Source: Holophagales bacterium
Lineage (GTDB): Bacteria; Acidobacteriota; Thermoanaerobaculia; Multivoradales; Multivoraceae
Length of the DNA: 64,000 bases
Direction of reading: 5' to 3'
Assembly (NCBI GenBank): GCA_009843505.1
Contig: VYDI01000031.1
Span: forward strand, 1-64,000
Shown here: piece by piece, positions 34,409-43,159 of the stretch
Position numbering within the stretch: the stretch's first letter is position 1
Layout: the number at the start of each line of letters is the position of its first letter
The notes under the pieces: generated by a model
Databases searched by the model: none
What the model was told of the DNA's origin: nothing
Seen by the model: the letters and a program-made list of their open reading frames with translations, nothing else
Position numbers and translations under genes: made by a program

Positions 34409-35046
34409 CGGATAGGGACTGTGACCAAGAATCGCATCCTGATCCACCGGTCCTGAGACGCGACCTTCGGATCGGAGCCTGAGAAGGGCGAAAGTCACGT
34501 TCGCGTGGTGGGCGCCCCTTGAAGGCGAAGGTTGGAGGGTCACGACTCGGAAGCCGGGCTCGGCGGCAGGGGCCGCTGGGAATTCGGGGACCCGGAGGCG
34601 CAAGCCAAAGGAGAACCAGATTCCACGCGAACCTTAGGTTCCTTGGGCCCCAGTCATCGAGTGGCTCCCGTGGCCGACAGTCTTCCCGGGAGCGGCGCCG
34701 AAGGGCGAAAGCCGGACGGAGGCGCAACTGGGGAGACGGCTTCAGGGAAGCGGACGGCTGGAAGTTGCCCGGCAGCAACGAAAGGTCGACCGGCAACTGA
34801 AGCGCTTCAGTCGGTAGACCCTGCGGGGGCTTCGTCGTGAGACCCGACCAGTCGAGCGACGGAGTGCCCCGGAGGCGTCAGGTCGGCAGAAGCCAGGCTT
34901 CGGCGAGCCGTCCGGCTAGGTGGCGCGCTCGCGCTCCAGGATCCATGCCCGCCAAGCTGTAGAGGTCCGGGAGATGCGAACGGCAGGGTGAGAGGCTGAG
35001 GTCGATTCGGGTGAGATTCCTGAAGCGGTCCCTATCCTCTTTTTTT
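34409..35046 (+). ncRNA. candidate large structured non-coding RNA (about 640 nt), unknown class
   Basis: No protein is credible here on either strand, yet the stretch behaves as one transcription unit: promoter at 34373-34402, U-run at 35040-35046. Its ends pair perfectly over 10 bp, GGATAGGGAC (34410-34419) with GTCCCTATCC (35028-35037), extended by three more pairs including wobbles, and the U-run follows 2 bases later. Inside: GTTCGCGTGG (34499-34508) / CCACGCGAAC (34623-34632), 10 bp; AGCCGGACGG (34710-34719) / CCGTCCGGCT (34908-34917), 10 bp; GCTCCCG (34664-34670) / CGGGAGC (34687-34693); AGTTGCC (34763-34769) / GGCAACT (34792-34798); CCGGG (34554-34558) / CCCGG (34591-34595) enclosing a GCGGC-AGGG-GCCGC hairpin; and GGC-GAAA-GCC (34704-34713). 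I do not see tmRNA (no CCA end or tag), RNase P (no GGAAAGTCC core) or SRP motifs. Confidence 0.7.
35028..35046 (+). terminator. terminator of the large ncRNA
   Basis: The 3' strand of the closing helix (35028-35037) is followed by TC and seven T. A second possible closing stem, AGAGG (34991-34995) with CCTCT (35036-35040), abuts the T run and could act as the terminator hairpin. Confidence 0.6.
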
Positions 35047-35366
35047 GCCCGGCGGAAACCTAGCACGGTACGCCCGTAAGTGCAACCCCGCCAGTAACTT
35101 ACAGGCACCGACCAGGGCAGGTCAGGCCCGCCGCCGGCACGAACGGCCGGCCGCCGGGACCTGTCGTCGGCCGAGAGACATGCATGGGCGGGCACGCTCG
35201 TCCGCGGTCAGACACTGGTCAGCCAAGCGTCACGCATCGGCTGGATTGCTCGGACCGTAGTGTCCTTTAGAGTTATCGAAAACTCGGGGTCCGGTGCCGC
35301 GATCGCGGCGGCCGGGATCCCCGCGCAGGGAACCTCCGCACCACGTAGCAGTCGAGAAACCAGCCC
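35047..35366. other. 320-base gap with a small inverted repeat only
   Basis: No convincing gene. Contains the inverted repeat GTAAGT (35076-35081) / ACTTAC (35097-35102) with a 15-base loop, just after the ncRNA terminator, and GC-rich sequence leading to the ToxR-like gene. I see no clear promoter for that gene. Confidence 0.5.
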
Positions 35367-36359
35367 ATGCAGCGCGGTAACGGCACGTCGCAAGAGGCAG
35401 CGCCCAGGCGCCGCAGGGGCCGGGGCGCCGCCAGCGGCCGGTCGCGCCGCCTGCGGTTCGGCAACTTCGAGTTCGACCCCGAGACGCTCGAGCTGCACGG
35501 CGACAGAGAGACGATTCGGCTCCAGCCCCAGCCGGCCAAGCTGCTTCACCTGCTGATCGCCAGTCGCGGCGCCGTCGTATCGCGCGACGCCGTTCGGCGT
35601 CACCTCTGGCCCGACGAAATCCACGTCGAGTTCGACCAGAGCATGAACTCCTGCGTCAAGCGGATTCGCGTGGCGCTCGGGGACAACGCGGAGGCTCCCC
35701 GCTACATCGAGACACTTCCCCGGATCGGCTATCGATTCCTGCAACCCGTGCTGGAAGTCCGCGACGGTGGTCCGCCGCTCCCGCCCGCGCGGGCGGCGCC
35801 AACCGCCCCGAACCCCCGTGCGCGGTCGCGACGGATAGCGGCCGCGGTGCTTGCGGCGGTGGTCGGCGCCGTTGGCATCATCCTCACGGTCCTGGTCTGG
35901 CATGACCTGGATTCCCGGCCCGGCACCGCCGACGAGGCGCCGCGTCAGGTGCTGGCGGTCCTGCCCTTCGCCGCCCTCGAGAACTGGACCGGCGCCGAGC
36001 CCTTCCGCCAGGCCCTGGCCCAGGAACTCATCACTTCCATCGCCCGCCAGGGTTCGCAGAACCTCGCGGTCGTGGCCCAGGACGCCGGGCCCGACGAGGA
36101 GACCGACGTGCCGGTGCCCGGTGTCAACGCCGACTTCGTCCTCGACGGTCGCGTTCAGCTCGAACAGGGCAGGCTCCGGGTGTGGGCGCGCCTCCTGCTC
36201 GCGAAGGACGGCACCGTGCTGTGGACCGAGGCCTACGACGGCGCCGAGGACGAGATCCTCGTCTTCCAGACCGAGGTGAGCGCGCGGATCGGCGACGCCG
36301 TCCTGGGCCGGTTGGCGCAACTCGTCGAGCCACCCGCGGCTCGGCAACGGCAGAGCTAG
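35367..36359 (+). CDS. ToxR/CadC-type membrane-anchored transcriptional regulator
   Basis: A 330-residue protein. Basic tail, then an OmpR/PhoB-type winged helix (about residues 28-130: LRFGNFEFDPETLELHGD, RHLWPDEIHVEFDQSMNSCVKRIR, YIETLPRIGYRFL), a single TM helix (AAAVLAAVVGAVGIILTVLVW, about 155-176), and an extracytoplasmic domain (VLAVLPFAALENWTG, ELITSIARQG, DFVLDGRVQLEQGRL) like the TolB-N/FlgO-like sensor domains of many such regulators. It would bind DNA while sensing a periplasmic signal. It is the first gene after the large ncRNA, but no link is shown. Overlaps convergent aat by 4 bases. Confidence 0.88.
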   Translation: MQRGNGTSQEAAPRRRRGRGAASGRSRRLRFGNFEFDPETLELHGDRETIRLQPQPAKLLHLLIASRGAVVSRDAVRRHLWPDEIHVEFDQSMNSCVKRIRVALGDNAEAPRYIETLPRIGYRFLQPVLEVRDGGPPLPPARAAPTAPNPRARSRRIAAAVLAAVVGAVGIILTVLVWHDLDSRPGTADEAPRQVLAVLPFAALENWTGAEPFRQALAQELITSIARQGSQNLAVVAQDAGPDEETDVPVPGVNADFVLDGRVQLEQGRLRVWARLLLAKDGTVLWTEAYDGAEDEILVFQTEVSARIGDAVLGRLAQLVEPPAARQRQS

Positions 36360-37054
36360 CAGTCGCGCCAGGAACCGGAGCGACCCGGCAGGCCGACGGC
36401 CGCCGCCAGTTCACTGAGGAAACGCGGCCGCGCGACCTCGTCGGCCCCGAACCGGAGGAGATGCTCGGTGACCTGCTGGCAATCGATGAACGCGAAACCC
36501 CAGTTCCGAAGACGGTCGACCAGATGAACCAGGGCGACCTTGGACGCGTTCGAACGCCGCGCGAACATCGACTCGCCGAAGAACGCGCCGCCGACGGCGA
36601 CCCCGTAGAGACCGCCGGCCAGCTCGCCGTCCGCGAAGCACTCGACCGAGTGAGCGAAGCCCCGGCGGTGCAGGCGATCGAAGGCATCGATCAGGGGCCG
36701 GGTGATCCAGGTGCCAGGCCTGCCCGGACGGTCCTCGGCGCAGGCGGTCATAACGTCCCGGAAGCACGCGTCGACCGTGACCTCGAAGCGGCTCTGCCGC
36801 AGCTCCTTGCGGAGGCTGCGCGAGACCCGGAACCGGTCCGGATAGAGCACCAGCCGCGGGTCGGGCGAGAACCAGAGCATGGGGCCGTCGACTCCCAGCA
36901 GCGGCCAGGGAAAGATGCCCGCCCGGTACGCCGCCAGCACGCGCTCCGGTTCGAGGTCGCCGCCCACCGCCAGCAGGCCGCTCGGATCAGCCAGCTCCGG
37001 TGGCGGAAAGTCCAGGCTCCGCTCGTCGAGCAGGAAGGGGCCCCGCCGGTTCAC
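36356..37054 (-). CDS. aat: leucyl/phenylalanyl-tRNA-protein transferase
   Basis: A 232-residue protein. FPPPELADPSGLLAVGGDL, YRAGIFPWPLL, WFSPDPRLVL, GESMFARRSNASKVALVHL and FIDCQQVTEHL are the family signatures. Adds Leu or Phe to N-terminal Lys/Arg, marking proteins for ClpAP in the N-end rule pathway. GTG start at 37054 has TAACCT 7 bases upstream and no Shine-Dalgarno. Confidence 0.95.
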   Translation of the reverse strand: MNRRGPFLLDERSLDFPPPELADPSGLLAVGGDLEPERVLAAYRAGIFPWPLLGVDGPMLWFSPDPRLVLYPDRFRVSRSLRKELRQSRFEVTVDACFRDVMTACAEDRPGRPGTWITRPLIDAFDRLHRRGFAHSVECFADGELAGGLYGVAVGGAFFGESMFARRSNASKVALVHLVDRLRNWGFAFIDCQQVTEHLLRFGADEVARPRFLSELAAAVGLPGRSGSWRDC

Positions 37055-37061
37055 TTCCGGC

Positions 37062-37067
37062 AGGTTA
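37062..37067 (-). promoter_or_regulatory. -10 box TAACCT, leaderless start of aat
   Basis: TAACCT on the minus strand, 7 bases before GTG 37054, in the 39-base gap after the YchF-type gene stop. Confidence 0.4.
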
Positions 37068-37093
37068 CCGCTCCTTCGGGACCGAAGCGTCCG

Positions 37094-38158
<1,065 letters not shown>

Positions 38159-38170
38159 CCGCCGCGTCCT

Positions 38171-39349
38171 TCAGACGCCGGCGCCGAAGTTGGCGGCGAG
38201 GATGGCCAGGTCCTCACCGTCGACCTGGCCGCTGCCGTCGACGTCGGCGTCGGCGTCGTAGCGCCGCGACCTCGCGCCGGCGCCGAACGCCAGGCCGAGG
38301 CGGACCAGATCCGAGCCGGTGACCCGTCCGTCCCCGTCCACGTCGCCCGGCGGTACGACCGCACCGTAGACCTGGAAGCGCCCGAGCAACCGGTTGTAGA
38401 CGTTCCCGTGCAGGTCCCACGCACGGAGGGTCATCGTGACCACCCCGCTCAGCGGGACAGGCGGCTTGTAGCTCCACAGCAGGCTTCGCCCATCCTCGTC
38501 CGCAACGGGAGCCGGCGCCGGCGCCCCGCCGACCACGAGGCTTGTCGACCCTTCCACGATGCCGCTGCCGAAGTCCCTCATCTCCACTTCCACCGTGGCT
38601 TCGGCCGGGACCTGACTCGCGCCGTGCGCCGGCACCAGTCGGGTCGGCACAGGCGGCACGGTATCGGTCGCCAGCAGGGCGTCCGCGAAAACCCTCGCCA
38701 GCAGGTCGTAGCCCGGTCCGTTCGGGTGACCCACAGGGTCCTCCTCGCCCGCGTAGTAGTACTCGCTGAAGAGCCGCGGCCGGGTGCTGAACACTTCAAA
38801 CGGATCGACCAGGCCGCGGCCATGTTCCGCGGCCAGCCGCCGGATCGCCTGCACGAGGTCCTGGTTCTCCACGTTGTTCGGGTCGAAACGGGCATTCTGC
38901 AGGCGGGGAATCAACGTCGAGTGGTACGGCGTCCGGCCGGCCTCGGTCGCCCGCGAGGCCATCCGGTCCAGGTTGAACAGGGTCGTCTCCGGCGAGATTC
39001 CGCGGCTGATGTCGTTCGTGCCTTCCATCAGCAGCAGGCAGTCGCCGGGTTCGGCGAGCACCCCGTCGATACGCGCGAGTCCCTCCGGCGTCCGTTCGGC
39101 GCCCACGCCGCGGTTGTCGACGACAAGCCCGGGAACGAGGTTCTCCAGGCGTGGCGGGTAGCCGGGCGTTTCCCGCCCCGGATCGTCGCCCACGCCGGCC
39201 GTGATGCTGTCGCCGAACGCCTTGCAGCGGGTCGGGGTCTGCGCCGTTGCCGCGCCGGCGAAGACGAACGCGAGGACAGCGGCGGCGGCGGCCAGCCGGA
39301 GCGCCCGCGAGGCGCCGCCAGGGGGCCCGATGAGGTAGTTACCGGCCAA
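38171..39349 (-). CDS. secreted SGNH/GDSL hydrolase with C-terminal dockerin
   Basis: A 392-residue protein. Signal peptide ends near GAATAQT. SGNH domain: block I CKAFGDSITAG (nucleophile Ser), Asn in the MEGTND block, and a late His in DPVGHPNGPGYDLLA. A beta-sandwich linker (PPVPTRLVPAHGASQVP, then a CHU-like strand set) leads to a type I dockerin: two calcium loops, DVDGDGRVTGSDLVRLG and DADVDGSGQVDGEDLAIL. Likely an extracellular esterase acting on glycans or lipids. A TTG start at 39349 is assumed because no ATG/GTG precedes the signal peptide in frame. Confidence 0.88.
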   Translation of the reverse strand: MAGNYLIGPPGGASRALRLAAAAAVLAFVFAGAATAQTPTRCKAFGDSITAGVGDDPGRETPGYPPRLENLVPGLVVDNRGVGAERTPEGLARIDGVLAEPGDCLLLMEGTNDISRGISPETTLFNLDRMASRATEAGRTPYHSTLIPRLQNARFDPNNVENQDLVQAIRRLAAEHGRGLVDPFEVFSTRPRLFSEYYYAGEEDPVGHPNGPGYDLLARVFADALLATDTVPPVPTRLVPAHGASQVPAEATVEVEMRDFGSGIVEGSTSLVVGGAPAPAPVADEDGRSLLWSYKPPVPLSGVVTMTLRAWDLHGNVYNRLLGRFQVYGAVVPPGDVDGDGRVTGSDLVRLGLAFGAGARSRRYDADADVDGSGQVDGEDLAILAANFGAGV

Positions 39350-39418
39350 TGGGCGGCCATCCTACAAGCGCCGGTTCCGACCGTTCGACGGGTTTCTTCC
39401 TTCTTGTTTATGTGCTAT

Positions 39419-39434
39419 TGTGCATGTTTGCACA
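39419..39434. promoter_or_regulatory. inverted repeat TGTGCA-TGTT-TGCACA
   Basis: A perfect 6-bp inverted repeat with 4-base gap in an unusually AT-rich stretch between the divergent genes at 38171-39349 and 39491-40873. Looks like an operator or promoter region, but I cannot assign -35/-10 boxes with confidence. Confidence 0.35.
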
Positions 39435-39490
39435 TCCGGTCAGTCTTCCTTGTACGCGGGCCCCTCGCGCCCTGAGAGGAGAAGAACGGA

Positions 39491-40873
39491 ATGATGAGGC
39501 AAACCTTCGGTCTGGTTCTCGCAGCGGCACTCGGAGTCCCCGCCGCTCTCTCGGCACAGGGCACGTCCTACGTCCTGATCGGCGACAGCGACGACACCAG
39601 GGAAGTTCTACTCAGCGTTCACAACCCGACCGCCCAGGGTCAGAGCTTCGACGTGCTTCCGATCGCGGCGGGAACCAACGGCGTCGATCGCTCGACTCCC
39701 TCGACCCGCATCGACGTTCCGGCCGGACGCACGATGGTCTACTCCGATCTCGCCGACGGTGGTCCCGCGATGGTCGAACTGACGGCTCACGGCGAGCTGA
39801 CGTTCCAGGCCTATCTGAAGCCCCTGGACTCGATCGGCAGCCGGGTCGGCCTGCGCCAGCAGGTCCCGATCGTCGACTCGGAGAGCCTCATCCGCGGCGG
39901 TACCTGGGCCTATGTGAGCGGACTGCGTCGCGACTCCTACGATCGTTCCGACTACGCGATCCTGAACCTCTCCCATTCGACCAACAGGTGCGAGCACCGG
40001 GTCCGCAGCCGCGAGGGCTACTGGGCCCGGGAGTCGAGCATCCTGAACCATCCGCCCCTCTCGCTGACCTACGTGGCCGACGTGCTCGCGGTGGTTGGGG
40101 TGGAGCTTGGCGACCGCTACACCATCTCGACCAACTGCGGCGACAGCTTCTACGTGGCGGCACTCGTCTCGGACGACAGAAGCGACAGGCTGACCGTGCT
40201 GGAACCATCGCAGAGCGGCGTATCCAGTCTGAGGCCGCCCGGCTACGGCGAGCCGCCGACGACGCCCAACCCCGGGACGCCGGATCCGCCACCCTCCTCC
40301 GGCTGCACCCAGGGATGGGTCTGCGTCGACCTGAAGGGTACGTTCCACCGCGCCACCACGGCCCGGCCCAGCTACGAGACCAGGCTGAACACCCCGGCGG
40401 GCACCTACCGGCGCGTGGTCTTTCGCTTCAAGGTGCACCACGGCGGCTGGAATCGCGTTTCGTCACGCAACCAGAACCTGTTCTGGCTGGCTCGCGAGAA
40501 GCACGTCGACCTGTTCGGTTTCGGGGTCGCCAAGGGCCCAGGCGGCCCCCCCCAGGTCTTCTACCGCACGGACTGGGGCATCAACCACGTGAACAAGCAG
40601 CGGGTCGTCAAGCACTACCTGATGCGGGCCGGCCAGACCTACAACGTGCTGTACGACTTCGACGCCGCCGGCGGACGCATCACGCTCACCCTGACTGACT
40701 CGAACGGGAACGAGGTCATGAGGTCCGAAGGGCAACCCAACATCTCCGAGATCCCCTTCGCCCAGGGCCAGCGGATCGCGGTCGGTTTCGGCTTCCGCGG
40801 AGAGCACGACAACGAGCCCGCCCAGCCCGGCTGGCGCTGGTCCGACCTGCACATCGAACTGCTGCCCAGGTAG
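39491..40873 (+). CDS. secreted protein of unknown function
   Basis: A 460-residue protein with a clear signal peptide (QTFGLVLAAALGVPAALSAQ) and GAGGAGAAG 5 bases before ATG 39491, one of the few strong Shine-Dalgarno sites. The N-terminal half is beta-rich (SYVLIGDSDDTREVLLSVHN), linked by a Pro/Thr-rich segment (PPTTPNPGTPDPPPSSG) to a C-terminal domain starting CTQGWVCVDLKGTFHRAT and containing KVHHGGWN, YNVLYDFDAAGGRITLTLT and GFRGEHDNEPAQPGWRWSDL; the latter resembles a concanavalin-type lectin fold by strand pattern only. No enzyme motif recognised. Confidence 0.8.
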   Translation: MMRQTFGLVLAAALGVPAALSAQGTSYVLIGDSDDTREVLLSVHNPTAQGQSFDVLPIAAGTNGVDRSTPSTRIDVPAGRTMVYSDLADGGPAMVELTAHGELTFQAYLKPLDSIGSRVGLRQQVPIVDSESLIRGGTWAYVSGLRRDSYDRSDYAILNLSHSTNRCEHRVRSREGYWARESSILNHPPLSLTYVADVLAVVGVELGDRYTISTNCGDSFYVAALVSDDRSDRLTVLEPSQSGVSSLRPPGYGEPPTTPNPGTPDPPPSSGCTQGWVCVDLKGTFHRATTARPSYETRLNTPAGTYRRVVFRFKVHHGGWNRVSSRNQNLFWLAREKHVDLFGFGVAKGPGGPPQVFYRTDWGINHVNKQRVVKHYLMRAGQTYNVLYDFDAAGGRITLTLTDSNGNEVMRSEGQPNISEIPFAQGQRIAVGFGFRGEHDNEPAQPGWRWSDLHIELLPR

Positions 40874-40892
40874 CCGGGCCGCGCCGCCGCCA

Positions 40893-40898
40893 TAAGGT
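40893..40898 (+). promoter_or_regulatory. -10 box TAAGGT before 40906
   Basis: TAAGGT 7 bases before ATG 40906 with no Shine-Dalgarno, in the 32-base gap after the preceding gene. Confidence 0.4.
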
Positions 40899-40905
40899 TG
40901 CCGGC

Positions 40906-42375
40906 ATGAGGCGACGTCCGGCCGGAAACCGACTGGCGGCGGCGATCGTCGCGGCGGCCCTCTGGACGAGTTGCGCCGAGGCGCCGCCGGTGCACCGCGG
41001 ACCCATCGTGCTGATCACGATCGACGCGCTGCGCGCCGATCTGGTCGGCACCGGCCTGTTGCCGAACCTGGATGCTCTCGCGGCCCAGGCGGACTGGGCC
41101 GGTGAGGCGATCACGACGTCGAGCTGGACGGTGCCGTCCATGGCGTCCCTGTTCACGGGCCAGCAGCCCTGGCGTCACGGCAGTTGGCACAGCGCCCGCG
41201 CCCACCTGCGCGACGACGTGCCGACGCTGCCCGAGATCCTCCGTGAACTGGGCTACGAGAACGCGGCCTTCCGCTCGAACAGTTGGCTCACCCAGACCTT
41301 CGGCTACGTCCGCGGCTTCGACCGCTTCGGCCCGGTGAGCCGGATGGAACGGGTCACGGAGGTCCTGGCGGCGCTCGACGGTGGACAGCAGTTCGTGTGG
41401 ATGCACCTGCTGCCGCCACACGCGCCCTACCGCCGGCACGCCCGCTATCTCGACCGCCTGGACGAGCCGCGCGACGACCTGCCGGAGCGAATCACTCCGC
41501 TCGACATGCGGCCGTTCGCGGACCCGGAGAGGCCCCTCGATCCGGATCAGCGGGAAAGGGCCTGGCAGCTGTATCAATTGACCGCCGCTCACGCGGACAG
41601 CCAGGTCGGCCGGATGCTGGACGCGCTGCGCGACAGCGGGCACTTCGACGAAGCCCTGATCGCCGTGACCTCAGACCACGGCGAGGAGTTCGGCGAGAAC
41701 GGCCAGGTTCTGCACGGCAACAACCTGCACCGGGTGCTGATCGAGGTGCCGCTGATCGTCAAACTGCCGGTGGACTGGCCCCGTGAGATCGACCCCGGCG
41801 CGACGGTGGCCAACCACCGCCTGTTCTCCACGCTGATCGAAGCCGCCGGCGGGACGCCCCCTCCCGGCAGTCCGCCCAGCCTGTTCGAGCCCAGCGCGGA
41901 CGGCGCCCTGTCCGAGCTCTACCTGGGCAACGGCGTGAACCGGATGTCCCTGGTCGAGGGCGACCGTCAGCTCCTGTGGACCAGCCGCTTCGCGCCAGCG
42001 GAGGAGCGCTACTTCGACGCGATGCTGGCGCTAGCCGGCGCCGAGCCTCCATCGCCGCTGCCGGAGCCGCCGGAGGAGCTGACCGCACGCCTCGAACGGG
42101 AGTTCGAGAACGCGCCGCCGCTCATGGGGGCGCCCGGAACACGCCCCGATCTCCAGGCCTTCGAGTGGGGCGCCGGCGGCACGATCGAGCCGGGCGCCGC
42201 GGAAGACGACTTCGCGCGCCGGTTGCAGGACCGCTGGCAGGCGGAGAACGGTTCCGACCTGGCCGCCAGGCTCGCCGAACGGGGCGAGCCCGAGATCAGT
42301 CCGGAAGAGATGGAACGGCTGCGCGCGCTGGGCTACGTCGTGACGTCGCGCAAGCCGGCACCGGACGGCGAATAG
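40906..42375 (+). CDS. sulfatase-like lipoprotein, threonine-nucleophile alkaline phosphatase superfamily
   Basis: A 489-residue protein. Lipobox ALWTSC. Alkaline phosphatase superfamily metal motifs: IVLITIDALRADLVG (first Asp pair) and VTSDHGEEFGENG (Asp/His), with a distal His in VLHGNNLHRV. In place of the sulfatase Cys/Ser-x-Pro-x-Arg it has WTVPSM with Thr75 at the nucleophile position, so formylglycine cannot form. This pattern suits phospho- or phosphoethanolamine-type transferases and related enzymes rather than a sulfatase. It is anchored in the envelope; substrate unknown. It ends in LGYV(V)T, the ending shared with the paralogue at 48049-49872 (MGYL). Confidence 0.85.
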   Translation: MRRRPAGNRLAAAIVAAALWTSCAEAPPVHRGPIVLITIDALRADLVGTGLLPNLDALAAQADWAGEAITTSSWTVPSMASLFTGQQPWRHGSWHSARAHLRDDVPTLPEILRELGYENAAFRSNSWLTQTFGYVRGFDRFGPVSRMERVTEVLAALDGGQQFVWMHLLPPHAPYRRHARYLDRLDEPRDDLPERITPLDMRPFADPERPLDPDQRERAWQLYQLTAAHADSQVGRMLDALRDSGHFDEALIAVTSDHGEEFGENGQVLHGNNLHRVLIEVPLIVKLPVDWPREIDPGATVANHRLFSTLIEAAGGTPPPGSPPSLFEPSADGALSELYLGNGVNRMSLVEGDRQLLWTSRFAPAEERYFDAMLALAGAEPPSPLPEPPEELTARLEREFENAPPLMGAPGTRPDLQAFEWGAGGTIEPGAAEDDFARRLQDRWQAENGSDLAARLAERGEPEISPEEMERLRALGYVVTSRKPAPDGE

Positions 42376-42394
42376 TCGGAAGCCGGCGCCCCGG

Positions 42395-43126
42395 CTACAG
42401 CCGCGGCTTGCTGGCCGGCCGGATCCGCAGGTCGTAGACCTCGGCCGACGGCGGCAGCGCTGCGGCGTCGACGATCGCGGTCGCAACGTCCGCGGGGTCG
42501 AGAAAGCGCTCGGCGTCGTAGCGCTGGCCGAGACCGCGGCAGACCTCCCGCTGCATCCGGCCGCGGGTCCTTCCGGGGTAGACGCTCAGCACCCGGACAC
42601 CGTCGGCGTTCACTTCGGCGCGCAGGCCGTCGGCGACCGCCCGCAGCGCGTGCTTGCTCGCGGCGTAGGCGGCGCTACCCGCGCCCGTTCCGAGGCCCGC
42701 CGTCGAGTTGACGAAGACGATCAGGCCCCGGCGGGCGCGGAGCGCCGGCAACAGTCGCCGGGTCAGAAGGTATGGAGCGCGGACATTGACGGCGAACTGG
42801 AGATCGAGGTCCCCTTCCGGCGCCGATTCGACCGGACCCGCGCGGAAGGCGCCGGCGGCGTGGACGAGGAAATCCACGCCGTCGCCCAGCGACTCCGCGG
42901 CCGCGCAGGCGTCCCCGACCGCCGCCTGCCCGGTGAGGTCGCCGGCGACGGTCCGAACGGCGCCGCCTCCCGCCTCGAGTTCCGCGCCCATCTCCCGCAG
43001 CCGCGCCTCGTCCCGGCCCAGGAGCAGCAGGGACGCCCCTTCGGCGGCGAGCGTCCGGGCGACCGCCCCGCCGATCGCGCCGGTGGCCCCGGCCACCACC
43101 GCTATTCGATCGGCAAACCTCGACAC
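42395..43126 (-). CDS. short-chain dehydrogenase/reductase
   Basis: A 243-residue classical SDR. NAD(P) site VAGATGAIGGAVA, LVHAAGAF for the NNAG position, catalytic Ser in FVNSTAG, and YAASKHALRAVADGLRAE. Arg46-like GRDEARLRE after beta-2 suggests NADP preference. Substrate unknown. GTG start 43126; it diverges from 43160-44224 and shares with it the 20-bp palindrome at 43133-43152. Confidence 0.88.
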   Translation of the reverse strand: MSRFADRIAVVAGATGAIGGAVARTLAAEGASLLLLGRDEARLREMGAELEAGGGAVRTVAGDLTGQAAVGDACAAAESLGDGVDFLVHAAGAFRAGPVESAPEGDLDLQFAVNVRAPYLLTRRLLPALRARRGLIVFVNSTAGLGTGAGSAAYAASKHALRAVADGLRAEVNADGVRVLSVYPGRTRGRMQREVCRGLGQRYDAERFLDPADVATAIVDAAALPPSAEVYDLRIRPASKPRL

Positions 43127-43132
43127 GCGCGG

Positions 43133-43152
43133 AGCTTACCGGCCGGTAAGCT
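43133..43152. promoter_or_regulatory. 20-bp perfect palindrome with two opposed -10 boxes
   Basis: AGCTTACCGGCCGGTAAGCT reads the same on both strands. Each half ends in TAAGCT pointing outwards, 6 bases before GTG 43126 (minus) and 7 before ATG 43160 (plus). A symmetric divergent promoter, and a good shape for binding a dimeric repressor. Confidence 0.6.
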
Positions 43153-43159
43153 GCGGCTG

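Noticed and set aside
34149-34796. 215-residue open frame on the minus strand across the ncRNA region
   Set aside because: It ends in a GGFEPPTP segment produced by reading through the antisense of tRNA-Phe, has no family resemblance, and conflicts with the promoter, terminator and helices on the plus strand.
34532-34840. 102-residue plus-strand open frame within the ncRNA
   Set aside because: No ribosome site, no recognisable motif, composition typical of GC-rich non-coding frames, and it overlaps several predicted helices.
34187-35366. Possible integrated mobile element at the tRNA-Phe 3' end
   Set aside because: No integrase, no repeated tRNA 3' end downstream, and no phage or plasmid gene; the region is explained better by a non-coding RNA.
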